A stretch of 64,000 nucleotides of DNA. Source: Bradyrhizobium canariense. GTDB taxonomy: Bacteria; Pseudomonadota; Alphaproteobacteria; Rhizobiales; Xanthobacteraceae. The stretch's first letter is position 1. Each line of letters begins with the position of its first letter. The notes under the pieces were generated by a model. That model did not search any database. It saw only the letters and a list, made by a program, of their open reading frames with translations, and had not been told where the DNA came from. The translations under genes and the position numbers were made by a program. The stretch is from assembly GCF_900105125.1 (NCBI RefSeq), contig NZ_LT629750.1:3224001-3288000 (forward strand), written 5' to 3'. Below are positions 1 through 8,568 of the stretch, piece by piece.

Positions 1-2
1 GC

Positions 3-1055
3 GCCATCATGGATGCGATCGGCTCGCAGCGCGCCATCCTGTTTGGGTTTTCCGAGGGCTGTGCCATGAGCACGTTGTTCGCCGCGACCTATCCTCAGAG
101 GGTATCGCATCTTGTTCTCGTTGGCGGCTTCGCCCGCGCCACCGATCGAATGTCGGACGAGGTTTGGCAAACGCGCCTGGAAAAACTTGTGAAAGATTGG
201 GGCTCCGGCGAAATGATGAAGGCGGTTGCTCCGAGCCAAATTGCGAGCCCAGCTACAGTTGCCCAGTTCGCCAAGTTCGAACGTCTGTCAAGCAGCCCCG
301 GCGCTTTCAAAACGATCATGTTGCTAAACCGTCAGATCGATGTCACCTCGATCCTGCCGTCACTGCGAGTGCCCACCCTTGTACTGCATCGCCAAGCCGA
401 CGCCCGGGTGCCGGCTGCGCTTGGCCGCAAGCTGGCGGCCGAGATTCCTGGCGCGAAGTATATAGAATACCTCAACGGCGACCACGCGTTCTGGGCCGGC
501 GATTTCGAAGAGTTGCTCGGAGACATTGAAGAATTCGTTACGGGCCATCGCGAAGGCTCTTCGAGCGATCTGGAACGCGTTCTGGCCACGGTTCTCTTCA
601 CGGACATCGTGGACTCGACGCGCAGCGCAGCCGACATGGGCGACCAGCGTTGGCGGGCGTTGCTGGATAGCCACGATCATCTTGCCCGGCAGATCGTCGA
701 GAAACATCGCGGCTCATTCGTGAAGAGCACCGGTGACGGCATCCTGGCGAGGTTCGATGGACCCGGGCGCGCGGTTCGATGCGCTTTGGCTTTTAGTACG
801 GCTGCCCAGCAAATCGGCTTAGCCTTGCGGGCAGGTCTTCACACCGGTGAGATCGAATTGAGAGGCGAAGACATCGGTGGCATTGCCGTGCATGCCGCTG
901 CCAGGGTGATGGCCCATTCCGGCTCGAACGAGGTCCTGGTATCGCGGGTGGTCACCGACCTTGTCGCCGGAGCGGGTCTGAAATTTGCTCAGCGCGGATC
1001 GCACGAACTCAAAGGCCTTCCAGGCCAGTGGGACTTATTCGCCGCAAGCGTGTAA
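3..1055 (+). CDS. Alpha/beta hydrolase fused to class III adenylate/guanylate cyclase (5' end outside window)
   Basis: The frame is open to the left edge, so the N-terminus is missing. Residues up to about 175 look like an alpha/beta hydrolase: a G-F-S-E-G nucleophile elbow near the start and a C-terminal GDHAFW segment supplying the catalytic His. Residues from about 195 form a class III nucleotide cyclase domain: VLFTDIVDST with a metal-binding Asp, then KSTGDG with the second Asp. The fusion would make cAMP or cGMP in response to an unknown ligand or substrate of the hydrolase part. Hydrolase-cyclase fusions are common in Bradyrhizobium. The next gene encodes a cNMP-binding domain, which may be related or coincidental. 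Assignment of both domains is firm; the ligand is unknown. Confidence 0.88.
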   Translation, partial: AIMDAIGSQRAILFGFSEGCAMSTLFAATYPQRVSHLVLVGGFARATDRMSDEVWQTRLEKLVKDWGSGEMMKAVAPSQIASPATVAQFAKFERLSSSPGAFKTIMLLNRQIDVTSILPSLRVPTLVLHRQADARVPAALGRKLAAEIPGAKYIEYLNGDHAFWAGDFEELLGDIEEFVTGHREGSSSDLERVLATVLFTDIVDSTRSAADMGDQRWRALLDSHDHLARQIVEKHRGSFVKSTGDGILARFDGPGRAVRCALAFSTAAQQIGLALRAGLHTGEIELRGEDIGGIAVHAAARVMAHSGSNEVLVSRVVTDLVAGAGLKFAQRGSHELKGLPGQWDLFAASV

Positions 1056-1084
1056 AGTCCTTCGTCAGTTCCTGGCACAATTGC

Positions 1085-1193
1085 GAAGTGGTCGATCGCA
1101 TCGAACTACGTCTGAGTTTGGAGGCAAAGCGGGAAACATCCACTCGCGATGAGTATTTCGCTTTTTGACCCAGACCGGAAGTGGCTTTTCTTG
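1085..1193 (+). repeat. Degenerate intergenic repeat, copy A
   Basis: This 109-base stretch aligns without overall length change to 4181-4289 (copy B). Shared blocks include TCGAAC, GAGTTT, AAAGCGGGAA, TTTGACCC and ACCGGAAG. The two are in direct orientation 3.1 kb apart. No coding sense was seen. Confidence 0.55.
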
Positions 1194-1231
1194 TGGTGAG
1201 CGCGGCACTCGGCAAGCAGACACGCCGGTGA

Positions 1232-1376
1232 TTAGCCGTTCACTAGTGCACACCCGCCGTCTTTCAATGGACGAAAGGCTTCCGCTGCCGGGATGGTGGC
1301 GCGCAGTTTGTAGAAGTCGCCAAAGTATCTCGATTCGGCGGGCGTTTTTACCTCAAACAGATACATGCCTGGGCCG
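1232..1376 (-). pseudogene. Remnant of the C-terminus of an ABC-transporter substrate-binding protein
   Basis: The minus-strand translation of the last 47 codons reads MYLFEVKTPAESR, then FYKLRATIP, EAFRPLKDGGC and a stop. This is the typical C-terminal signature of rhizobial branched-chain amino acid or urea substrate-binding proteins. The reading before MYLFEV has lost similarity, and no start or signal peptide is present. I infer a decayed gene tail. Recognition is from memory of the family, so confidence is moderate. Confidence 0.45.
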
Positions 1377-1740
1377 TTCCTTTGGTGCCCGCGCGCGCGG
1401 CCGTTTGAACCGGCTACGCTTCGGGACACAAGATCCGCACCGAACATGGCGTGCCCCCCCCCGCTTTGATGGCTGCGGTTATCTGGGCAAACAGCGGAAA
1501 TTGGTGAGCGCCACCCGTCTGGTTTTCTCCGTGGACTTGGCTGCGTAAGTCGTTGCCCACAATATTCACTTGCTCGCAGCACAGAACCGATTTACGCGGT
1601 GTTGGCGCAGGCAATCCGAAGGTAAACTGAAGCATGTTCCGAAAAATGCTCCAACCCGTGCACTCGAATCCGTTTGATCGCGCGTGCCATCGCCTAAATC
1701 GCGTATCCGTGATGTCGGACCGAGCCGGGCTTAGAGAACT
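1377..1740. other. Non-coding stretch, nothing recognised
   Basis: No reading frame here has a credible start, composition or similarity. It may contain more of the decayed transporter gene to the left. The promoter of the gene at 1741 must lie here, but no convincing motif was seen. Confidence 0.4.
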
Positions 1741-2367
1741 ATGAATTGGATTGAAGTTGCGGGTTATCTTGCTTCGGCGTTGGTCTTGGCCACGTTTTGT
1801 ATGAAGACGATGATCCCTTTGCGCGCCGCAGCCATTTGCAGCAATTTTGCTTTCATTATCTATGGATTTTACGACAGCGTTTACCCCGTCTTGATCTTGC
1901 ACGCGATCCTGCTGCCTCTAAATACATGGCGCGCTGTCCAGATGCTGCGCCTGATAAGGCGGGTTGAGATAGCGTCAAAGGGAGACCTATCTACGGATTG
2001 GCTAAAGCCGTTTATGAAGGAAGAGCGATTAAAAGCTGGAGAAATTATTTTCAATCGCGGAGATCATGCAGAACGCCTCTACATGGTCCTATCCGGCAAT
2101 GTCCATATCGAGCAGATCGATTTCACCCTGCATCCGGGCGACCTTTTTGGAGAGATCGGCTTGTTTTCGGCTGACCATCAGAGAACACAAACGGCCCGCG
2201 CACTGACAGACATTAATCTCCTTTGGATAGGCGAAGGCGAGCTGGCGCAAATCTGCTATCAGAACCCTGGAATCGCGTTTTACTTCTTGCGGCTGACCAC
2301 CAACCGTTTGATTGCCAATGCATCACGCCTCTCGACAAGCCTAGCCACTGCGTCAACGGTTTCTTGA
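1741..2367 (+). CDS. Membrane-anchored cyclic-nucleotide-binding domain protein
   Basis: The first 65 residues hold two or three hydrophobic segments with polar ends, like a small YgjV-type membrane domain. Residues about 85-195 form a cNMP-binding (CRP-like) beta-roll: GEIIFNRGD, YMVLSGNV, and the phosphate-binding-cassette-like LFGEIGLFS. There is no DNA-binding helix-turn-helix at the C-terminus. The likely role is a membrane sensor of cAMP/cGMP or another ligand; the output is unknown. A nucleotide cyclase ends 685 bp upstream. The Shine-Dalgarno sequence before ATG 1741 is weak, so the start is less certain than the family call. Confidence 0.75.
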   Translation: MNWIEVAGYLASALVLATFCMKTMIPLRAAAICSNFAFIIYGFYDSVYPVLILHAILLPLNTWRAVQMLRLIRRVEIASKGDLSTDWLKPFMKEERLKAGEIIFNRGDHAERLYMVLSGNVHIEQIDFTLHPGDLFGEIGLFSADHQRTQTARALTDINLLWIGEGELAQICYQNPGIAFYFLRLTTNRLIANASRLSTSLATASTVS

Positions 2368-2595
2368 ACTTTTGGCTTGGCGATGAGCCTTACATGCGGG
2401 AGACCCGGCAAAGCCGACTTTCACCCAAACATTTTGTTGTCGACGTTGGAACGGCTGGGTTTGCCGTATGGCCTCTTTGCGCCAACGGCGGTCAGTCCTC
2501 CTGAGGTAGCCTTTGACTCAACTCAGATATAGAGCAGCCGAGACAAATGGGGTCGAGTCGCCTCAAACCAATTCCTGGCTGACGGGTTCGCCGTT

Positions 2596-2643
2596 GTCAC
2601 TTCAGCTCTTGGCAGATTTTGTTGCAAAAGTCAGTTGAGACCG
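2596..2643 (+). repeat. Left terminal inverted repeat of the IS1182 element
   Basis: Its 48 bases match the reverse complement of 4141-4188, with mismatches scattered but GATTTTGTTG, AAAAG and ACCG conserved at the same offsets. Confidence 0.78.
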
Positions 2644-2695
2644 ACCGCGAAGCGTGATTCCGTTGTGTTGACGCGATTCTCGGCGAGGTCGATCC

Positions 2696-4069
2696 ATGAT
2701 GGGCCGTCTGAAGAGTGACCAAGGTCAACTGTTTTACGAGTTTCATCTCAGCGACGCGATTCCCGAAGATCACCTGGTGAGGAAGATCGATGCTGCTCTC
2801 GATCTTTCCTGGCTTCGCAATGAACTTGCACCTCATTATTCGTCCATGGGTCGCCCGTCGATCGATCCGGAACTGATGATCCGGATGCTGGTCGTTGGGT
2901 ATGTCTTTGCGATCCGCTCGGAGCGGCTGATCTGTCGTGAAGTACAGGTGAACCTCGCCTATCGCTGGTTTTGCAAACTCGGGATCGAGGATGCTGTCCC
3001 GGATCATTCGGCGTTCTCGCGCGCCCGCAACGAACGCTTCCGCGAGGGAGATGTTTTCCGTCGTATGTTCGAGCGGGTCGTCGAGGCGTGCATTGCAGCT
3101 GGTCTGGTTGGTGGCAAAGCCTTTGCCGTCGATGCGAGCCTGATCCAGGCCGATGCCAACAAGCAGCGCTCGATCGCGGGTGGGGATTGGCGCAGGGATC
3201 GCGATCCGGCGAGGTGCAGCCGCGCGGTGAAGGAGTATCTGGCGACCCTCGACGATACGGCGTGGGGTGCAGCCAGTGACGTCGTTCCGAAGTTCATCTC
3301 GCCGTCCGATCCCGCGGCGCAGTGGACCGGAGCTCACAAGGGACCGGCATTCTTCGCGTACTCCGACAATTATCTGATCGATGTGAAGTTCGGCGTCATC
3401 GTTGATGTCGAGGCCTCCCGCTCCATTCGCCAGGCCGAGGTCGGAGCGGCGAGGACCATGATTGAGCGAACGGAGGAGCGCTTTGGTCTCAAGCCAGAGC
3501 GGCTTGTCGGGGATACCGCTTACGGGGCGGCTCCGATGCTGAACTGGTTGGTCGAGGAGAAGGGCATCGCGCCACATATCCCCGTGTTCGACAAGTCGAA
3601 ACGGGATGATGGCACCTTCTCGCGCAGCGACTTTCAATATGATCCGACACGCGACGTCTACCACTGCCCCGCAGGCAAGACCCTGACGACAACTGGGACA
3701 CTTGTGAATGATGGAACCACGCTGCTCTATCTGGCGAGAAAGCACGATTGCGACGGCTGCGAACTCAAAGCGCGATGCTGTCCTAAGAACCCGTTTCGCA
3801 AGATTCCACGTGACCGGCACGAAGCCGCACGCGACGTTGCCCGGGCCCTGGCTGGCACCGATGGATTTGACCGGTCGCGACGAGAACGCAAGAAGATCGA
3901 GATGCGGTTCGCGCACTTGAAGCGCATCCTGAGGCTCGGTCGGCTTCGTCTGCGCGGCCCGCAAGGCGCCCAAGATGAGTTTGTTCTTGCCGCCATCGCT
4001 CAGAACTTGAGGCGGCTCGCAGCGCTGGTGGCCCGACCGCCACCCGCTCAGGCTCTGTGCATCGCGTAG
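2696..4069 (+). CDS. IS1182-family transposase
   Basis: The 457-residue protein has a DUF772-type N-terminal domain (residues 20-100) followed by a DDE transposase core. Candidate catalytic residues are D146 (in AVDASL), D273 (in VGDTAYG) and E402 (in KKIEMRF). A cysteine-rich insert (CDGCELKARC) precedes the last acidic residue. Length is full for the family and no frameshift is seen, so the element may still be active. Start: ATG 2696; ATG 2699 directly follows and is equally possible. It lies between the two terminal repeats and has no accessory genes. Confidence 0.92.
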   Translation: MMGRLKSDQGQLFYEFHLSDAIPEDHLVRKIDAALDLSWLRNELAPHYSSMGRPSIDPELMIRMLVVGYVFAIRSERLICREVQVNLAYRWFCKLGIEDAVPDHSAFSRARNERFREGDVFRRMFERVVEACIAAGLVGGKAFAVDASLIQADANKQRSIAGGDWRRDRDPARCSRAVKEYLATLDDTAWGAASDVVPKFISPSDPAAQWTGAHKGPAFFAYSDNYLIDVKFGVIVDVEASRSIRQAEVGAARTMIERTEERFGLKPERLVGDTAYGAAPMLNWLVEEKGIAPHIPVFDKSKRDDGTFSRSDFQYDPTRDVYHCPAGKTLTTTGTLVNDGTTLLYLARKHDCDGCELKARCCPKNPFRKIPRDRHEAARDVARALAGTDGFDRSRRERKKIEMRFAHLKRILRLGRLRLRGPQGAQDEFVLAAIAQNLRRLAALVARPPPAQALCIA

Positions 4070-4140
4070 GAGTTGCGTAGAGAGCGTCAGAGCAAGCGCG
4101 CAAAAGCTGCGGCTCTTAACCAAAGGCCCAACGGCCCAAT

Positions 4141-4188
4141 CGGTTGCAACCGGCTTTTACAACAAAATCGGCACAAAAGCGAAGTGCC
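4141..4188 (-). repeat. Right terminal inverted repeat of the IS1182 element
   Basis: This is the partner of 2596-2643, in inverse orientation. It begins 71 bp after the transposase stop codon. Confidence 0.78.
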
Positions 4189-4289
4189 GGCTGCGTCGAA
4201 CGATGTCCGAGTTTAAGTGTAAAGCGGGAAGACATATACTCGTACTTAGTTCTTCTCACTTTGACCCGTACCGGAAGCCGCGGTTCTTG
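4181..4289 (+). repeat. Degenerate intergenic repeat, copy B
   Basis: It has the same 109-base length as copy A at 1085-1193 and aligns along its whole length. It overlaps the last 8 bases of the IS1182 element and runs to within 9 bases of the AraC gene's stop codon. Confidence 0.55.
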
Positions 4290-4297
4290 ACGGACGG

Positions 4298-5284
4298 TCA
4301 CTGGCGATCGATCCCGCGGGTTCTGCGTGCCGCCCGCCTTGCGATAATTTGGTATTCGCTGGGCAGAATTCCGTAAGCCTTCTTAAACCGTCTTCCAAAA
4401 TGGGTCATGTCGGAGAACCCCCAACCGTATGCGACTTCGCTGACGGTTCGATGAGCTTGATTCGGATCTTCAAGGGCGTATCGGCAGCGTGCAAGCCGCC
4501 GCGCCTGAATGAGGCGCATGATGGACGTATCGTGATCTGCAAGAACGGCGTTGGCATATCGCACGCTGACTCCAACGGCGTCAGCGACCGCCTGCGCGTC
4601 GAGAGTCGGATCCCTCAGTCTCACTTCGATAACCGAACGAACATTTGACAGCACGAGCGCTTTGGCAGAGGAAACTCGGGGGCGGTCAGCCTCCATAGTT
4701 TTGGCGAGCGATACAGCGATTAAGTCGAGCGCATGATTTCCGACCATCTCCTCGCTTATAGTATCCATCTTTCCGGCAAGCGACGGCAACATTGCCGACA
4801 ACGAGGACATCAGACGGTCCTCCACTCTGACCGGCTTTATCAACCGCACGACCATGTCGCGGGTCTTCCCGACACGTGCCTCCAGCTCGCGCCGCGGAAC
4901 CTTGAGGACTAAAGTTTCCGAATCCGCCGAGAAGTTTCCCTCGTAAGGTAGCAGAGGATCCAACAGCGCCATATCGCCGGCTTCTAGCGCGGCCTTCCGA
5001 GTGTCTTGCTCAAGGAAAATCACGCCCGCGACCTGTCGGCACACGAACACGTGGTCTGATTTGGCATGGGCGATATGGCGCCCGGTATGTGATACCTGCA
5101 TCGGAGAATTGTGGAAAAGGACAAGCTCCACATTGCCCAGATATCCCGTCTCGATTTGGGCGTCAAAAGTTAGCCGGCATTCCGGCAGAGAGTTGTGATC
5201 GACGAGATTCTTGCAGGCGACGCTATGCCAGAAATCAAATTTGTCGCGAGCATGCACATGATTTGTCGAAAACACAGTTTTCAT
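4298..5284 (-). CDS. AraC-family transcriptional regulator
   Basis: The 328-residue protein has a FeaR/NahR-type ligand-sensing N-terminal region (residues 30-190) and a C-terminal AraC double helix-turn-helix. The latter shows VRSVIEVRLRDPTL, DAQAVADAVGVS and the second-helix signature VAYGWGFSDMTHFGRRFKKAYG. The family usually activates a neighbouring catabolic or stress gene on binding a small molecule. It is divergent from the GGDEF-EAL gene at 5445, so the 160 bp between them probably holds both promoters. Ligand unknown. Start ATG 5284 gives a conventional length. Confidence 0.9.
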   Translation of the reverse strand: MKTVFSTNHVHARDKFDFWHSVACKNLVDHNSLPECRLTFDAQIETGYLGNVELVLFHNSPMQVSHTGRHIAHAKSDHVFVCRQVAGVIFLEQDTRKAALEAGDMALLDPLLPYEGNFSADSETLVLKVPRRELEARVGKTRDMVVRLIKPVRVEDRLMSSLSAMLPSLAGKMDTISEEMVGNHALDLIAVSLAKTMEADRPRVSSAKALVLSNVRSVIEVRLRDPTLDAQAVADAVGVSVRYANAVLADHDTSIMRLIQARRLARCRYALEDPNQAHRTVSEVAYGWGFSDMTHFGRRFKKAYGILPSEYQIIARRAARRTRGIDRQ

Positions 5285-5444
5285 GCAGCTTTTCCTTTAC
5301 CATCAAACAGCCGACGGAGAGCGCCGAAGCAGCCGATCCGAGATCCCAATCACGCTATACGATCCAATCTCCAATCTGAGGGCGTCGTCGTTCTACGGCG
5401 TCCAAGGATCGCATGACATGATTACCGAAGTGTTTGGAAAGGGG

Positions 5445-7034
5445 ATGATCTCAACGCCGAACAGCCCGTGGAACTACGGGCTGAAGCAAAAGCTGGATAT
5501 GGAACCTGCGATGAGCGACCCCGTAACTAAAAAGGAAGTACAGCACGTGCTGGAATTGAATGGTTTTCCGGCGCTCCCTAGCGCTTTGCGAGTAGATATA
5601 GACGGCCCGGTCGCGAACGGTGATCACGCGATCTCCAGTGTCCGCCGAATAATCCCCAGGGAACAACCAGGATTTGCAGGGAAGCTGGTCTATCGAGCTC
5701 CACACCTCGCTAGGTTCGATAACCTAACGACGCTCCACAGCAGGATGGCTATGCGCGAGAAGCTGGGGAAGAGCGCCCGCGCTGCCGAAGCCCTTGGTCA
5801 ATCCGCCGCGCTAATTCTGTTAGACCTCGACGATTTTGACGATGTCAATGACACGTATGGTCAAGCTGCGGGGGACGCGTGCCTCCAACGCGTTGCCAAC
5901 CGTCTGATCGCAACAGTGGGCGCCGTTGGCTTCCTTGCACGGATGGGGGAAGACGAATTCGCCCTCCTTCTTCAGGGGCACACCCGTCGGTCGCTTAGCC
6001 ACATCCTGAAGGGCATACAGGAGGCGCTTGCGTTGCCCTTCAGCTTTGACGGGCACACCCTCCACCTCACATCATCCATCGGCATCGCGGTTCGCTGCGA
6101 CGGGCGAAGGTTCAACCCTGATGAACTTATTCGAGACGCCGCACTTGCTCTGGATGAAGCTAAAGCTTCGGGAAAAAATTGTCATCGCGTCTTCCGGCGA
6201 GTCCTTCGCACAACCTGCAATGAGAAACTCGAAACTTTACGGGGTGTGCGAAGCGCGCTCGCCACCGGCCAGCTTGAACTATACTACCAGTCAAAGATCA
6301 CGCTGCGCGATCGAACTCACAGCGGCTTCGAGGCGCTGCTCCGATGGAACAAGGGCGACGGGCAGGTTTTACCTCCGGGTTCCTTCATGGCGGCATTTGA
6401 TGATCCGTCACTGTCGATGGAAATCGGAAACCATGTGATTGCATCAGCGATAGGCCAAGCGAGGCGCTGGATGATAGCCCGCGTCCCGTTCGTCAGCATC
6501 GCTATAAATCTGTCTGCAAGCCAATTTCGCGATGACCAGATCGGAAACCGCATTCTAAATGCAATTGCGGCTACTAACCTGGACCCGCGGATGATCGAGG
6601 CGGAGGTAACTGAGGGGGTATTTTTGTCCGCCACTTCGGATGCGGTCCTGAATGCCTGCAAAGTTTTGAAGCAAAGCGGAGTCCGCATTGCCTTTGACGA
6701 TTTTGGAACCGGCTTTGCTTCGCTCACGCACCTGCGCGACTTCCCAGTGGACACCATCAAAATCGACAGATCCTTCATCACTCGGCTCGGGCAGGGTCAG
6801 AATACGACTACGATTGTTAACGCGATGGTGGGCTTAGCGCATAATCTGTCGATGAGCATCGTTGCTGAAGGCGTGGAAACGCAAGCGCAGGCAGAGTTTC
6901 TCAAAGCCATCGGTTGCGACGCAGCACAAGGTTACCTGTTCGCACGTCCTGTACCGGCTGCCGTGGCGGCCCAGCAATTGCAATATCCTCATCGACTCCC
7001 TGACTTTGGATGTAGTCCTAGTTTGCAACCATAG
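5445..7034 (+). CDS. GGDEF-EAL protein with a degenerate GGDEF motif; probable c-di-GMP phosphodiesterase
   Basis: A diguanylate cyclase-like domain (residues about 110-260) carries GEDEF at 168-172 instead of GGDEF, and no RxxD inhibitory site is visible. A full EAL domain follows (about 275-525) with EALLRW (Glu296), NLSASQFRD, DDFGTG, IKIDRSF and AEGVET. The likely role is c-di-GMP hydrolysis, with the degenerate domain as a possible GTP sensor. No transmembrane segment. The frame is open to ATG 5283, but that codon overlaps the divergent AraC start. ATG 5445 has a GGAAAGGGG Shine-Dalgarno directly before it and is preferred; 5418 is also possible. Confidence 0.88.
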   Translation: MISTPNSPWNYGLKQKLDMEPAMSDPVTKKEVQHVLELNGFPALPSALRVDIDGPVANGDHAISSVRRIIPREQPGFAGKLVYRAPHLARFDNLTTLHSRMAMREKLGKSARAAEALGQSAALILLDLDDFDDVNDTYGQAAGDACLQRVANRLIATVGAVGFLARMGEDEFALLLQGHTRRSLSHILKGIQEALALPFSFDGHTLHLTSSIGIAVRCDGRRFNPDELIRDAALALDEAKASGKNCHRVFRRVLRTTCNEKLETLRGVRSALATGQLELYYQSKITLRDRTHSGFEALLRWNKGDGQVLPPGSFMAAFDDPSLSMEIGNHVIASAIGQARRWMIARVPFVSIAINLSASQFRDDQIGNRILNAIAATNLDPRMIEAEVTEGVFLSATSDAVLNACKVLKQSGVRIAFDDFGTGFASLTHLRDFPVDTIKIDRSFITRLGQGQNTTTIVNAMVGLAHNLSMSIVAEGVETQAQAEFLKAIGCDAAQGYLFARPVPAAVAAQQLQYPHRLPDFGCSPSLQP

Positions 7035-7505
7035 GTCACTAGCAAACAGCATTCGGATTGACTGCGGAGTCTATCAAAATGCGCAAATGTCTTCACAAGT
7101 CGCTTTTAATTCCGGTTTGGATTCGCGCGCCTGGCTCGCCGCTTTACCAATGTGCAATGACATCCGCGTCTGAGTACTCGGCCGAGTTGATGGTGCGTGA
7201 TCCATTTGCGCCGCCAGATCAATTCGACCTGCTTTTTTCCCCCATAGCTCAAAGCTGGCGTGAATGCTTCATCATCGCGCGCAGGTACGGAGCCAAGTCT
7301 ATCAAAATATCCTTTTTAGCTCGACACTTGCCTTTGTATCCCGGCCAACACAGCGTCGAGGGTCAGCAAATCCCCCAAGATTGAATAGCGAGGTTTGTTG
7401 CGGTGCATGAGTCCGGTTGTGATGCCGTGGACGGCTCCTCCACCGGCACGTGAGTGCCACGGATGTGGGCCCTGTTAAGGCCCCCACGATTCAGAGGAGC
7501 TAACC
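7035..7505. other. Non-coding stretch including the left end of an IS110-type element
   Basis: No credible gene. The last 100-180 bases before the transposase start at 7506 resemble the non-coding left end of IS110 elements. They include a GC-rich inverted repeat, GTGGGCC with GGCCCCCAC, around 7464-7486. In active IS110 elements this region encodes the bridge RNA. The outer boundary could not be fixed. Confidence 0.4.
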
Positions 7506-8144
7506 ATGCAGACGGTCACGACAATCAGTCTCGACATTGCTAAGTCAGTTTTCCAGGTTCACGGCGTTGACGCCGGCGGACAAGCGGTCATCCGCCGTCA
7601 ACTCAAGCGGCGGTCTGTCCTGGCGTTTTTTCAGAAGCTGTCACGATGCCTGGTTGGTATAGAAGCTTGCGCTTCGTCGCACCATTGGTCGCGCGAACTC
7701 CAGGCACTTGGCCCTACGGTGCGATTGATGCCGCCGGCTTACGTTAAGCCCTACGTCAAACGACAGAAAAATGACATGGCTGACGCAGAAGCGATTTGCG
7801 AGGTGCCAACCAAGACACCCGAGCAGCAGAGCTGCCTGATGCTTCACCGCACCCGTCATCTGTTCATCCGCCGGCAGACCGCGGTAATCAATGCGATCCG
7901 CGCCCATTTCGCCGAGTTCGGCATTGTCGCGCCGGTAGGGCGTAAAGGGGTTACGGAACTGCTGCATATTGTTGCTGACACAAGCAGGAGCTATGCAGCC
8001 GCCCTTTCGGAACGGATTGCGTTGCTGACATTGGGAACCGCAGCGTCCGATGCCATGCTGTGGCGAGCATTTGTCTCGACCACGAAGAGAACGCTGAAAC
8101 CGGCAAGAGCCAAGCCGTCGGAGAGCGATCAGAGAGGAATTTGA
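7506..8144 (+). pseudogene. Truncated IS110-family transposase
   Basis: The DEDD transposase N-terminal domain is recognisable: LDIAKS (Asp), GIEAC (Glu), KNDMADAEAI (two Asp). It is followed by QQSCLMLHRTRHLF, typical of the rhizobial IS110 group. Family members have about 9 more residues between AEAICE and PTKTPEQ, so an in-frame deletion of about 27 bp is likely. Similarity stops after LLHIVAD (about residue 160). The reading ends at 212 residues instead of about 340, without the C-terminal transposase_20 domain. The start has a good Shine-Dalgarno (GAGGAG). Inferred inactive. Confidence 0.82.
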
Positions 8145-8568
8145 TCCGGCGTCTGACAGCAAGCTACTTAGACTTTTTGGGCCGATCTCGACACGAGGCA
8201 GTTTATTCTCATGCCTGAAATCATCGTCTGCCCGCGAGCTGGCATGTCCGCTTTTCAGCGCATTGCGGACTCAAGTTAGACATCGCGCCAAGTCCAAAAA
8301 GTGCCAAACCATGCGAGGGTTCACTTCTCGCGTCCGGATCTCGACCTCGGTCGCCCCGCTGGTCATCGCGGCAGCCCCTCGCCACTTTTGGATCAATTGT
8401 CTCGAACCTTTGCATGCTTGACCAAGTTGCGAGTACGCGAAACGGTTCCGTGAGCGCTGGAGGGTGCTAAGTTCCAACAATCGCGCAACTTCGGCAACTT
8501 AATTAACCTCTTTGGTTACCTGTAAGACCCTCACCGGAACGACCGGCGTCAGCGAAGGTTTGGCTTTC
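8145..8568. other. Non-coding stretch with a possible third copy of the degenerate repeat
   Basis: On the minus strand 8235-8290 reads GATGTC, then AAAGCGGACAT, echoing repeat copies A and B; the likeness is weak. The rest shows no gene. The promoter of the GGDEF-EAL gene at 8569 should be here. Confidence 0.3.

Larger units (their letters stand above)
2596..4188 (+). mobile_element. Complete IS1182-family insertion sequence
   Basis: About 1.59 kb bounded by two 48-base imperfect inverted repeats around one full-length DDE transposase gene. Both ends share the core GATTTTGTTG followed by a related AAAG-CAGTTG block. No target duplication could be fixed by eye. The right end abuts degenerate repeat copy B. 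Confidence 0.82.

Noticed and set aside
2597..4123. 508-codon minus-strand reading frame over the IS1182 transposase
   Set aside because: It mirrors the transposase gene, has no domain, and composition fits an antisense shadow.
5283..5444. Upstream ATG 5283 for the GGDEF-EAL gene
   Set aside because: It overlaps the divergent AraC start codon and leaves no room for a promoter; ATG 5445 has a good ribosome site.
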